A stretch of DNA of 64,000 nt from Branchiostoma floridae (Eukaryota; Chordata; Leptocardii; Amphioxiformes; Branchiostomatidae). A model generated the notes under the pieces. That model saw only the letters and a program-made list of their open reading frames with translations, made no database searches and had not been told where the DNA came from. Both the position numbers and the translations under genes were made by a program. Shown piece by piece: positions 1 to 11,520 of this stretch (positions are counted from its first letter, which is position 1; each line of letters begins with the position of its first letter). The DNA is taken from positions 4,697,341 to 4,761,340 of the forward strand of contig NC_049987.1 in assembly GCF_000003815.2 (NCBI RefSeq), read 5' to 3'.

Positions 1-1781
1 ATCCTGTATCAACATCTTCAACTAAATCAGTTTACCCTTCCAGGTAGAAATGCTTCCAGGTATTAAAATTGAAGGTAAACATTCTGCATTTGCTTGCAAA
101 TGTTACCTTTCTAGTATCTAATAGATTCTTCTTCCTTGAATTTTGATTGGGTCATCAATTATGCTTTCGTTGGGAAAGGATGAGTTAAAAATATGTAATA
201 TTTCCCGCCACATAGGGCCCATCTGTAAGCTGATTCAGGTCTGTTGCAGAGTTCTCACGCTAGCAAAGGTTGAAGGAACATATAATTGTGTTACTTTTGA
301 ACAATCCTTGCTATACAATCGGGCGCTCCTCGGTACCTGTACGGTGTTGGGGCTGTCTCGATCAGATCAGGAGAAATCTAGGTTCTTTCGCAAAGCTTCT
401 GCAGCTAGAACCGAGGTCTATAATTATATCCTGCTCCAAAACAAGTGCCCCTCCCGCGAGCGTCATTAAATACCTGGTTGGTGTTGATTGATAGATACTG
501 CCAAGGCCCGGGGGTTCCCAAACAATCACTCTTGTCAAGTAAGACAATGGAAGTTTATCGAATGTTGTCTATGTGTGGACATATGTGCATTCAAATTTTC
601 TTTCTAGACTTCAGACTGAGAGAAACTGAATGTAATACATTCATTTGTTGTGAAAAACTATAAAATATTTCGCTCAGTCCGGATCCATTGGAAATGGGCC
701 CGTGAAAAAGCTGATGAGAAAGGTTCGCATGGTGGCATATCCATGGCTAATACTATAGCTAGGCTTGTACCTCAATTAGATAAGTCAGCTTTGTAGCGTT
801 GACTTTGTAGGGTAGATTTTTAACGGATGTCCTATCAGTGTTTGTATCTTTGCTTTTTACAAAAGGTGCAGCTCGGATGTACAATTATTATAGTTCATTG
901 CACACAAACAACATATTAAGAAAATAACACCAACCCAACACGCCCCAAGCAGTTCTGTCTGTCTTTACAATTAAAGGAATCTTAATTGGATACTGCCCAG
1001 GGGTTGCGATCAATCGTTCTTCAAGTCATGTAGGACAATGGACGTTTTTCAAATGTTGTCTATGAGTTAACATCTGTGGATTCAAGTTTTGTTTGTAGAC
1101 TTCACACTGTGGGAAACTGAACGTAATACCGTGAAACCTGTCCTAACGGCTACCACTCAAGGGACTGAGCATAAATGATTGCTGAGGACAAGTGGGCGCT
1201 CCCAATTACTACTCTCCAAGCAGAGGTTAGGCTCCGGCTGTTTTTGTAACGTTTTTTAGTCGTTTTTATCGGGTTTTCTATTTTGTATTGTATCTTGCTG
1301 TGGCAAAAAATACACAGCAAGATACAATACAAAATAGAAAGCGCGATAAAAACGACTGAAAAAAAAAACAGCCGGACCTTAACCTCTGCTTGGAGAGTAC
1401 CCAATTACAGCAAGTTGGTGGGTTGGTCAGATGATTGATGCTTGTATGGTAATCCTGGATGATGCAAGCACACATTATGATTCTGTGAAAACACTAAGAC
1501 AAGACAAACGGCCTTTTTTTTATCATTCTTATTTTTATAAAACTTTTCAACGTTAGATTCTACCAAGACGTAACAAATCTAATTGAATGAATCCCAGGAT
1601 AACTGTGCCAGCAGAAATCCTCGTGCTACCTGCTGTCAATCAATTTTGGTTGCTAGGTGAATGACCCTGCAAAAACCTGGGTCACTGAGTGAAAAACTCA
1701 CGATTGTTGACATAAATAGATGTCGCTTGGAAACGCCCAGGTCCTTTGGCGAATTCTTTCCATAGGGCTAATTGCAGGTTA
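1..1781. repeat. Direct duplication, copy A
   Basis: Near-identical to 3278-5058, at a constant offset of 3277 bases. Reading both copies side by side I saw only a handful of single-base differences, for example near 527, 768, 1704 and 1741-1747. The left border is the window edge, so the unit may extend further. Homology stops after the shared sequence GCAGGTTA. No convincing gene lies inside; the small matched ORFs in both copies simply reflect the duplication. It could be a very recent tandem duplication or an unmerged second haplotype. Confidence 0.95.
1210..1399. mobile_element. Palindromic foldback MITE, 190 bp
   Basis: Two arms of roughly 90 bases are near-perfect reverse complements around a short loop near 1304-1312. 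The termini read TACTCTCCAAGCAGAGGTTA on the left and its complement on the right. Both sides are flanked by CCCAATTAC (1201-1209 and 1400-1408), a 9-bp target-site duplication. There is no coding capacity, so it is non-autonomous. A 9-bp duplication is usual for Mutator-like elements, but the superfamily is not established here. Confidence 0.9.
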
Positions 1782-3277
1782 CATGAAAGGGCACGGACAG
1801 TGCAGCATGTGTCTACTGTAAATTCTGATGTATTGGGTTCTGATGTAACATACATTCGCATACTGTAAATGTATTCAAGTTCGCGGGGATTTAATTTCGC
1901 GGTAGCGGGAAAAGGGACTTTTCGCGGTGGTTTTAATTTCGCGGTAGCACTATATACTGTAGTCTCTTACTGCCATAGAAAAATGTTCGCGGTGGTTTTT
2001 GTGAATGTACCTTCCGATTTTGTGCTAACGTTACGCTAGACAGTGTGCCGTAACTTGGTAGGCTTGTTTTAATTTTGCTCTCTTCAGAAGAATTCAATTC
2101 TATAATATTTGGCTTCCCTTTGACAATAAAATTGTGACTGTATGTACTTCTTGTCTCATGTGAGGCTGTATCTAGCACAATCTAGCTGATGTTTTCACGG
2201 AGAAATGGGCTAAATGCACTGCTTGTGACAGTCCGACTAAGAATATCATTACGAAAAAACAACACCGCCAACATCAACAAATCTCTGCCTACCTTTTGGG
2301 AAATATCTTCGACATCTTAATTTTTAAAGACAGTCAGCCTACATTTGTTGCAGCTTGTCAGACACCTGGAGATTCGGTCTATATTTTATAAGCAATTAAT
2401 TAAAGAATCAAAAGCAAACCTATTTGTCACGTTTCATGTAGCGCCCCGCCCCCATATAGAACGCAAGCATGTGAGGTCCGATCGGCTTACCGGAGACCAT
2501 TTTGAAAGTACCTCACACTTTTAAATTCACATATTTTGAGATTTTTTTTACTTCTATGGTAGCAATAACTGACAGTTAATCTGGGCCGGGAAAATGACAA
2601 CAAAAACATCGGCGCTAGCACGATGCGACTGACCAGAACAGTAGGGGGAGGGGCGCGGCACCGACTGGGTTCGACCAGTCGCTTCTCGCTTCTCTCTCGC
2701 CACCGGCGGGCGTTAGGAGTTATCATCTAAGTCAGCACCGTCCGCAAACATCCGCTGATGTTCTACAGATTTTTGCAAAATTTGTCTATACTTACGCGCA
2801 GAGTTTGTCCGTCAACAATGACGAATAGCGTAAAATTTAACTTATTCTTATGTTATGAACTGAACTTCGTGTCGCGCGTCCTGCACCAAGTCAAAGATTA
2901 TGAATTTTCCGAGTGATTCAAAGCTTTAATTTTTTAACATTTGAATACATATTGTCGAAGGAAACCAGTTTTTTAACCATGGTTCTCTGGCCGCAAGCCA
3001 AGAAATTTCTCCATGGCCCTCCCCCAAGCCGAAAAAAATTCCTAGGCCACGACCCTCCCGCAGATGACCGCCTTCCCCACGTTAAATTTCATCGAGTAAA
3101 CCATGTTGACGACCGTCAGAAACCTTTGTGGACAGACTGCCCCTGTGGGTTATAGCTATGGGACTCAGATGATGAGAAACCCTGTTTGAAACAACATTGA
3201 ACATTGGGTTCATTATTCAAGATGCATAACGTTACACATAAAAAAATTATCAACATTTATTTGTACCTTCTTGACTT
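1782..3277. other. Spacer between the direct repeats, no gene seen
   Basis: Apart from a TTCGCGG-type repeat fragment at about 1863-2010, I see no coding signal, RNA gene or further repeat. Open frames are short and lack a recognisable motif. Confidence 0.5.
1863..2010 (-). mobile_element. TTCGCGG-type MITE fragment
   Basis: Starts with ACTGTAAATGTATTCAAG and then repeats GTTCGCGG, TTTAATTTCGCGG and TTTTCGCGGTGG blocks that match the element at 17983-18201 in reverse orientation. It is truncated at its right side. Confidence 0.7.
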
Positions 3278-5058
3278 ATCCTGTATCAACATCTTCAACT
3301 AAATCAGTTTACCCTTCCAGGTAGAAATGCTTCCAGGTATTAAAATTGAAGGTAAACATTCTGCATTTGCTTGCAAATGTTACCTTTCTAGTATCTAATA
3401 GATTCTTCTTCCTTGAATTTTGATTGGGTCATCAATTATGCTTTCGTTGGGAAAGGATGAGTTAAAAATATGTAATATTTCCCGCCACATAGGGCCCATC
3501 TGTAAGCTGATTCAGGTCTGTTGCAGAGTTCTCACGCTAGCAAAGGTTGAAGGAACATATAATTGTGTTACTTTTGAACAATCCTTGCTATACAATCGGG
3601 CGCTCCTCGGTACCTGTACGGTGTTGGGGCTGTCTCGATCAGATCAGGAGAAATCTAGGTTCTTTCGCAAAGCTTCTGCAGCTAGAACCGAGGTCTATAA
3701 TTATATCCTGCTCCAAAACAAGTGCCCCTCCCGCGAGCGTCATTAAATACCTGGTTGGTGTTGATTGATAGATACTGCCAAGGCCCGGGGGTTCCCAAAC
3801 AATCAATCTTGTCAAGTAAGACAATGGAAGTTTATCGAATGTTGTCTATGTGTGGACATATGTGCATTCAAATTTTCTTTCTAGACTTCAGACTGAGAGA
3901 AACTGAATGTAATACATTCATTTGTTGTGAAAAACTATAAAATATTTCGCTCAGTCCGGATCCATTGGAAATGGGCCCGTGAAAAAGCTGATGAGAAAGG
4001 TTCGCATGGTGGCATATCCATGGCTAATACTATAGCTAGGCTTGTAACTCAATTAGATAAGTCAGCTTTGTAGCGTTGACTTTGTAGGGTAGATTTTTAA
4101 CGGATGTCCTATCAGTGTTTGTATCTTTGCTTTTTACAAAAGGTGCAGCTCGGATGTACAATTATTATAGTTCATTGCACACAAACAACATATTAAGAAA
4201 ATAACACCAACCCAACACGCCCCAAGCAGTTCTGTCTGTCTTTACAATTAAAGGAATCTTAATTGGATACTGCCCAGGGGTTGCGATCAATCGTTCTTCA
4301 AGTCATGTAGGACAATGGACGTTTTTCAAATGTTGTCTATGAGTTAACATCTGTGGATTCAAGTTTTGTTTGTAGACTTCACACTGTGGGAAACTGAACG
4401 TAATACCGTGAAACCTGTCCTAACGGCTACCACTCAAGGGACTGAGCATAAATGATTGCTGAGGACAAGTGGGCGCTCCCAATTACTACTCTCCAAGCAG
4501 AGGTTAGGCTCCGGCTGTTTTTGTAACGTTTTTTAGTCGTTTTTATCGGGTTTTCTATTTTGTATTGTATCTTGCTGTGGCAAAAAATACACAGCAAGAT
4601 ACAATACAAAATAGAAAGCGCGATAAAAACGACTGAAAAAAAAAACAGCCGGACCTTAACCTCTGCTTGGAGAGTACCCAATTACAGCAAGTTGGTGGGT
4701 TGGTCAGATGATTGATGCTTGTATGGTAATCCTGGATGATGCAAGCACACATTATGATTCTGTGAAAACACTAAGACAAGACAAACGGCCTTTTTTTTAT
4801 CATTCTTATTTTTATAAAACTTTTCAACGTTAGATTCTACCAAGACGTAACAAATCTAATTGAATGAATCCCAGGATAACTGTGCCAGCAGAAATCCTCG
4901 TGCTACCTGCTGTCAATCAATTTTGGTTGCTAGGTGAATGACCCTGCAAAAACCTGGGTCACTGAGTGAAAAACTCACGAATGTTGACATAAATAGATGT
5001 CGCTTGGAAACGCCCAGGTTCTTCGGCGAATTCTTTCCATAGGGCTAATTGCAGGTTA
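3278..5058. repeat. Direct duplication, copy B
   Basis: Second copy of the 1-1781 segment in the same orientation, separated from copy A by about 1.5 kb of unique sequence. It includes a second copy of the palindromic MITE at 4487-4676. At its right end the homology changes directly into half of another MITE of the same family (5058-5129). Confidence 0.95.
4487..4676. mobile_element. Palindromic foldback MITE, second copy
   Basis: Same element as at 1210-1399, carried along by the direct duplication. The flanking CCCAATTAC repeats are preserved, so this is a passenger copy and not an independent insertion. Confidence 0.9.
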
Positions 5059-5129
5059 GAAAGCCCGATAAAGACGACTAAAAAACGTTAAAAAAAAACA
5101 GCCGGAGCCTAACCTCTGCTCGGAGAGTA
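5058..5129. mobile_element. Solo half of the palindromic MITE
   Basis: Matches only the right arm of the 190-bp MITE: a GATAAAGACGACT stretch, an A-run, CAGCCGGAGCCTAACC, then terminal GGAGAGTA. The left arm is missing and its place is taken by the end of direct-duplication copy B. Confidence 0.8.
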
Positions 5130-6739
5130 CTCGTAATCTGCCCCTGCGGCAGTACTGGTCCGAGTTGTTGGAAGATTTTAACTTTTGATCAAACATGCGT
5201 CTTTCATATCAAGCCGAACTAACCGCTGTTGAAGCAAGCTAATCGCACAAAACACTCTGAGTACCATTCACAACATCAAATGGGACATGTAGTTTAAACT
5301 CCTTTTACGTAGAATGGCCACGGATGAGGCTTTGAACGCCGCCAAAAGAGAGCTTGCATAACAGGAACAGACAACTTTTTTGGTCAGCGTAATTGCGGTG
5401 CTTGACCAATAAAAAGACCCCATCCGCCCCATATCTTCACTTCTGCTTCCAGACCCGAGAAGACCAGAACCCGAAAGAAGATCTCCAGAAGACTGTAGTC
5501 TCGCCGTGATCGTCCTGACAAGATACTCAGTAAGTAGCAACATCGTAGTAGCACAACGGCAAGCTGTGTCATGTTTGCAACTGGGATCTTTTTTCGTTTG
5601 TTTGTCTGCTTGTTTCTTTGTTTGTTTGTTTGTCTAGATAGAACGTTCAAATACCAGACCAACCTTATGGATTTCTAGACGTTTCGCCGCAAAACTATTT
5701 CACCGTGATCACAATTCCGCAGTCCCTGTGGTCGAGTCGCCCCTACCCGCGTACTTGGTCTAAACTTTGAGTTAAACCCTAGGGAAAATCGATCCAGTTT
5801 TAGTTCACTGAAGCAACACTTCCACTGGTCATGACAGAGAAGACAGGCGCTATGTACAGTATTTACAAGTTCGTTTTACCGTAGAAAGTCCGCTATAGCT
5901 AGCTCTTTGTGACTACGTACTATTGACATTGGATTACGCACGGCTTTAACGTCTCGTCCTAAAACCAGGGAACACCGCCCGAATTTGGGTAGACAGACTG
6001 GGGTTCGGAGAATTTAAAAATCGCACGAGCGTCGACCGTATACATGTAGTTTTCGCTGAAAATCTGCCCCGTCACAAATTGAACGGGGATCAGGCGACTT
6101 CCGTCCAACACTGATACTAAATGCGCTGTAGTTCTAAATCACCCATGAGATGGTACCATATTTGGGTCAACTTTAATTTCTGAGTCGTAGGATATGTAGG
6201 ACATGAGTAGAGAGGACGGGCACGCTACAAATAATAGCATAAACAAGAATGTTGTGATTTTACCAACTAGAATGCTACCACAGGAGCTTACAAAATTGTC
6301 GCCGAGGTCTCGCTGAATTTAAACGCAGGTGCCAGGGATCCGCGAATGTCGGCCGAGCTCCCAAAAATCGCCCGCGAAAACGCCAGGCCCAAAAGGCTAG
6401 ACTGACATGTAGTTACACAATATAGTATACATGACTTTAGTGGTTTTGGGACCTCCTCTCCAAGTTTGACCAACTAGTCCATTAGTCAAAAGGCTTCCGG
6501 AGTTCGATTTGCTACACAGGTATGGTTTTGATGTGGGGAACGTTTTTAAGCAAGCTGTGCCAAAACTAACTGAAAAAAAGGATCTGACGAAGAGTTTCCA
6601 TTTGATAGAAGATAAATTGACTTTAAGTTAGTACTTCACATGAACGACTATCCGAAGAATGAAAAGTAGTGTGCCACTACTGCGCTGGCTCACTACTTTC
6701 GCTTGCTAACCCATGGTTAGATGGCTATATAGTTGGCCC
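5130..6739. other. No gene recognised
   Basis: A TTTG/TTTGTC simple repeat lies near 5596-5635. A possible noncoding exon lies at about 5453-5528, after CTTCTGCTTCCAG and ending before GTAAGTAG. It could be an upstream leader exon of the peptide gene at 7477, but nothing else supports that. The rest shows no conserved coding signal. Confidence 0.4.
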
Positions 6740-6764
6740 GACACAATCTGGGCACTCCTAGCAA

Positions 6765-7045
6765 ATACCTCCATGATTGCGGTGTGCGAATGGGCCATTG
6801 TGTGAACAATGAGTGATTGCAAACCCTGGGCAATACTTATCTGTAATTAACAGACAGCTCTATAATTGCAGTGTGTGAACAAACCTTTTGTGTGCACAAT
6901 GAGTGATTACAAGCCCAGGGCAACAATTATCTGTAATTAACATACAGCACAATACTTTAGTAATTGCCGTGTGCGAACAATGAGTGATTGCAAACCCTGG
7001 GCAATACTTATCTGTAATTAACAGACAACTCTATAATTGCAGTAT
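6765..7045. repeat. Three-copy tandem repeat, unit 80-90 bp
   Basis: The block ACAATGAGTGATT(G/A)C followed by CCCTGGGCAAnACTTATCTGTAATTAACA recurs at about 6806, 6896 and 6977. No coding meaning is seen. Confidence 0.85.
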
Positions 7046-7476
7046 GGTATATGGCTAGTTGTTCTTTTCAGGTTTATCAATTTTCTGCAGTTGAAAATAT
7101 CCCACTAAACATTTCTTTTTAAATAATGGTGTTTTATTTGCAAAATCATGTCCGGAGGCTAATTGCATGTACAGTCTTGAAGGATAAGAATAGAAAATAG
7201 AGTGATACGTTAGACTATGCTATTGTCTAATCAACTATATTGTACACTGTATGCTATTGTCGGGTTTGATTTAATGAACTGTCCCACGTTTTGTATAATG
7301 ATTGGATTCTGTGCTTTTAGTAGTAATATACTTTTTTGGTGATCTCCTAAAGGATAAAAATCCGGTGAAATTATGGCAACTGTTGGACTGAATAATCTGT
7401 TTCTTTTTGCTTCTTAGTGAGTACGCTGACTAATAAGATGTATTTCATGATTGTTTCCCTCAGTTGAAGCGATACC

Positions 7477-8367
7477 ATGAGGCTGTTTGTCGCCACGCTG
7501 TTCGTGACAATGCTTGTCACCGCAATGCTGATTGAGGACTCCGAATCAATCGGATCCGCTTTCATACCCGGCAACAAAAAAAAAAAGCCAAAGGGTTGGT
7601 GGAATGGAAAGTTACAGGCAGATCAAAAGCTGAGTGAGGAAGTGGAAGAGGCGCGATCTCTTCTGGATAGCCTGAGCGACCTGATGAATGACCCTGACGA
7701 GCAGCTGGACCTGAGTGACCTGCGGGGGTTACAGGAACCGGAGGAGCAAGACGGTAAGAATTCTGTTTGCCAATTTTCCTCCTGTAACGCCCTCGTACGT
7801 TGCAGCGTCTCCTTACTCGTCCAGTACAATTCAACGTTCTTTGATTTACTTGTTGAGGGGTCATAAGGCTTTTAGCATGGCTGCTAAGACTACATACCAA
7901 TGATTGAACCATATACGTACATTGCTAAATAACGTTTGTTAGAAGCGACAAATTCTGTCTGAACCGATTATCCATAAGGCTTTGTTTCTTGTAATGCATT
8001 TATATGGATTTAAACATTTCTTACTTTGATACTTTCGTGTTAAATGAAACAAATCTGATTAAAATGTAGCACAGAGAGATAAGAGGGAGTTTTCGTAAAC
8101 CCTTTAGCCCCATAGAGGGTTGTTCTTAACCCGAAGGGTCTGGGTTCGAGCACCCTGATATGCTCTAACGTCTTATCCTTTGGAACGCGCATCCTCACTT
8201 CACTCGGGTGAAAATAAGTACAACGATTCGATTACTGACGTCTCTTGGGTGAGGATTTGAATATAAAGCATGTAATAGAACCCACCACACTTGTCAAAAA
8301 ACAGCAAACTTTAAGGTACTTTCTAAGAGTGATATTTGTATTTACAGACGCCCGTCGCCTCTGGTAA
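7477..8367 (+). CDS. Small secreted peptide precursor, antimicrobial-peptide-like layout
   Basis: Two exons. Exon 1 (7477-7753) starts at the ATG giving MRLFVATLFV. A CTCAG acceptor 15 bases upstream suggests a spliced 5' leader. Residues 1 to about 25 look like a signal peptide. They are followed by a basic, aromatic stretch (FIPGNKKKKPKGWWNGK) and then a strongly acidic region rich in Glu, Asp, Leu and Ser. The donor GGTAAGA leaves phase 1. The acceptor TTTACAG at 8341-8347 joins GAC, then Ala-Arg-Arg-Leu-Trp and stop TAA at 8365-8367, giving about 98 residues. A polyadenylation signal lies at 8670. The layout of signal, cationic segment and anionic pro-piece is typical of secreted host-defence peptide precursors. 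I recognise no specific family, and there are no cysteines. The gene model is reasonable; the function is inference. Confidence 0.7.
7754..8347 (+). other. Intron of the secreted peptide gene
   Basis: GT-AG intron of 594 bases between the two coding exons, phase 1. It contains a tRNA-like/SINE-like patch at about 8095-8230. Confidence 0.65.
8095..8230 (+). repeat. tRNA-derived SINE-like sequence
   Basis: Contains a B-box-like GGGTTCGAGCACCC preceded by a degenerate tRNA-like head, then a body similar to the other SINE copies (CTTCACTCGGGTGAAAATAAGTAC). It is decayed and not a functional tRNA. Confidence 0.5.
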
Positions 8368-8669
8368 CCTGCAGCCGACTGGACGACCTGATGACCGGAG
8401 GTTTCAGTGGCGTCAAAAGGGCAGAACCAAACGTTAGGTTAATGAACGAGAATCGTGGAAATGCAGTGTCATGTTAATCCATCCTACTTGTATTTTTCCC
8501 TGCTCATGTTTGATATTAATTATGCATTGTAACTTACTTATTGGAAGTCATGATATTACATACCTCATAAAAAACTATTTCAAAAATTAGTTTTAACAGT
8601 AGATACAAGGCTTACAGTACCCTACCTTAGCAGTGAATAACAAGGCTACTGTTTTCCCGGGGATTGTTC

Positions 8670-8675
8670 AATAAA
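8670..8675 (+). terminator. Polyadenylation signal of the secreted peptide gene
   Basis: AATAAA about 300 bases after the stop codon, followed by AT-rich sequence. Confidence 0.6.
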
Positions 8676-8771
8676 ACCTACTGAAGAAAAATGAAAAATA
8701 TACGTTATTTTTATTGCCTCCGTGTGAAGAGATTTTGTGTCCGTTTGTTGAGAGTAACTGTGTGTTCGTAC

Positions 8772-9427
8772 GAATGAATGAATGAATGAATGAATGAATG
8801 ATGATTTATTAAAGTGTCGTGCGTTTACAAACGCCCAGCCCGCGTGGGCTTATAAGACACGTCAACAGAAAGTATAAATGAACAGAGGGTAATACATGTA
8901 CAACGTAAGTGAACATAGGAAACATGAGCAGTAGCTGCTAAACAAATTAGGTAACAGAACAGAACTGTCATGATATAATCACAGACATAAATCAAGATTA
9001 ACAAACCAAGAATTCTCAAAATTAAACAGAGTAAAATAAATACAGAATATGAGGTAAACAAAAGAACAGATGTACATGTGAATCATGTGTATAACTGTCT
9101 TCTCCTCTTGTTCCAGGCTTTGTGTAGGAAGTGTGAAAATTCAGAAACCCCCTCATTAAATAACCATTTCATTCTGATTTCGTCCCTTTCCCAAATGACC
9201 TCTGGAGATTTTTCATACATTTTGCGAAACAGACTTTCCCGTAGGTCATCGTAGAAAGGACAGTAGAAAAGAAAGTGCGCCTCGTTTTCAACTTCACCTA
9301 GACAACACATTGTACAAATCCTATTTTCCTCAGGGATTGCTTGGTACCGGCCAGTTTCAATATACAGTGGTAAAATTCCCGCTCGCAACTGCGCACAAAG
9401 AGATCTTTGGCTTTTACTAAGGTTCAT
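8772..9427 (-). mobile_element. 5'-truncated non-LTR retrotransposon, 3' end
   Basis: The minus-strand frame 9427-9083 encodes the C-terminus of a reverse-transcriptase protein. It has a zinc-finger-like segment with Cys-x2-Cys, then ENEAHFLFYCPFYDDLR, then a basic tail. The stop is at 9083-9085, followed by about 300 bases of 3' UTR and a terminal (ATTC)n tail at 8772-8801. A short tandem tail is typical of CR1/L2-like elements. The upstream polymerase domain is missing, so the copy is dead on arrival. Confidence 0.85.
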
Positions 9428-9429
9428 TG

Positions 9430-10680
9430 TTACATAACGATCTGTGCAATAGGCATCCTTAAATAATCTGTATGTTATGAGTTGGGCTTTTGCCGTACGT
9501 CATAAGACCAGTCTTCTTTATACATATGAAACAGTTTCTCTTTTATTTGCCGTGTATCCGCCCTTAATTTGTTTGCGAAAATATAGTACGTTTTTGAAGA
9601 CAATAGAATAACAGGCTATTAGCGGGAGGTAGACAAGCGTAGCCGGTGATTGCATATAAATGCAGGTCTGGACGAAGATTACTGTAGGACGTATAGTATT
9701 AGTAGCATGTACACACTCAGGTGAGAGAAGCCAGCGGTTTGTGAGAACTTGTTTTTATTTACTTTAGTAAACAATCCAGACAGCCCGCCTTTCTATATAA
9801 CGTTAACTAGCCAAGAATGTACAAAAGCACCGAAATTTGTTCGTTTGTTTGTTTACGCAGATCGCAATGAGAATTTACAAGTAAAATTTATTGTTCTTGG
9901 AGTCCATGATACAAAATACAGAAAATCAAATCAAAATAGCATAGTCAAACATACGTGTGAAACAATTCAATTGAATAAAACATCGAAGGGAACAGAAATC
10001 TGATATCAAATCAAAGCAGCGAACTTAAAAGATATTGAGTTGGGGTCATAAGTAAGCCTAATGCTAGTAGTATGTTACATGAATTAAAAACTTAGCAGCT
10101 ATACGACTGCACCTTTCTGGAATAACGTAAATAATTACAGCAATGTATAATGGACAACGCTGGTCGTATTACCTCCCATGCCAACTATCTCATGGATAAG
10201 GGCAGCTTAAATCTATAAGATTATACATACCTCATTGCTTTGCAAGGAAAGCGCGATCGGTAATGAGATTGAAATCTGAAAAGTTTAGACAGAAGAAAAT
10301 GATAATTGCACGGTAACAAGTATCTCCGAAATTGTTTTCAGGAAAAAAAAACAGACGGCATTTATTTTGGGACTAGCCTAGAGTTTATCTAACATTGATG
10401 AAAGGAACGGAATCTTAAAAGGGGACAAAATGTGTTACACCTTGAGACTTAATGATCAACTGTCTTGCAATATTGTGAATTGTCTTACCAAATCAGTCAG
10501 CCACAGGGCGAACCCAGAAAGACTCAATAAATAATTACAGGCTGCTTTTGTGCTTCCTGACTTGTTTTCACAGCTACCACAGAGTCTTTCACACAGATAT
10601 GGTTAGACAATTCACAAAATTGCCCAACCTAAGGCGTACTTGTCGTATTGTTATGAGTATCCCTGTCCGTCTGTGTGATA
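9430..10680. other. No gene recognised
   Basis: AT-rich intergenic sequence. The 84-codon frame at 9749-10003 has no motif and low-complexity composition, so I do not call it. Confidence 0.4.
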
Positions 10681-10688
10681 GTTAGTCT

Positions 10689-11520
10689 GTGACCAGACCC
10701 TCTGGTCGACAGACTTTTAGTTTTGTCACGTTTACGCGCGTTCGCAGCTGTATCTGTATGTTCCCGTTGTCTGAATTCTATGTGGTTTGGCAGGTCCTTT
10801 GTACTGAGGTTGACGATGATGCACGTGAATTTTTTTTTGCGGCAGGTGGTTTTATTATGGATTTTATAAAAATAACACCCCTACAATTTGTTCGTCTTGC
10901 GGTGTTTTGGTCCAGATCCTCTGTATGTGGGTCATGGTGTCATTGGAATTTGTCAAGTAGATGCGTGGTGTTACCTGATCGTCAAAGTTATTCGCGTTCG
11001 CATCGGTATCTGCATGTTCCCGTTGTCGCATACGTACGTTGTTTGGCAGGTCATCTGCACTGAGGTTGACGATGATGCACGTTGTTTTTTTGTTTTGTTT
11101 TTGCGGCAGTTGGTTTTATTAGGGACGCAATAAAAATAACACCCCTACAAAATGTTCATCTTTCGGTGCATTAGTCCAGATCCCCTGTATATGGGTCATG
11201 CTGTAATTGAGATATTGCAAGCAGATGCGTGATGTTCTCTGGTCGTCAATGTAACGAGCGTTCGCATCTATATCTGCATGTTCCCGTTGTCGCATACGTT
11301 TGTGGTTTGGCAGGTTCTCTACACATAGTTGGACGATGATGCAAGGTGTTTTATTTTTTCGGCAGCTATTTTTATTATGTATGTAATAATTTCAGAAATC
11401 ACCCCTGCAAATTGTACGTTTCACAGTGTATTGGCCCATGTCTGCATATGGTGCCCGTTGAGGTAATTGGGTATAGTTAAGCAGATGCGCGATATGTGCA
11501 AGAATTTTACGCGCGTTTGC
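10689..11520. repeat. Tandem repeat, about 256-263 bp unit, three to four copies
   Basis: The marker GTTGACGATGATGCACGT recurs at 10809 and 11065, and in diverged form at 11328. Other shared blocks are CTGCATGTTCCCGTTGTCGC, GGTTTGGCAGG and ATAAAAATAACACCCCTAC. Open frames here arise from the repeat and are not genes. The AATCACCCCT block is shared with the inside of the CCTCCATG element family. Confidence 0.85.

Noticed and set aside
143-663. Matched small ORFs in both direct-repeat copies (also 3420-3940)
   Set aside because: Their conservation is explained by the recent duplication. They overlap on both strands and show no motif or codon pattern.
6765-7045. CRISPR-like array
   Set aside because: Whole units repeat, including the would-be spacers; it is an ordinary three-copy tandem repeat.
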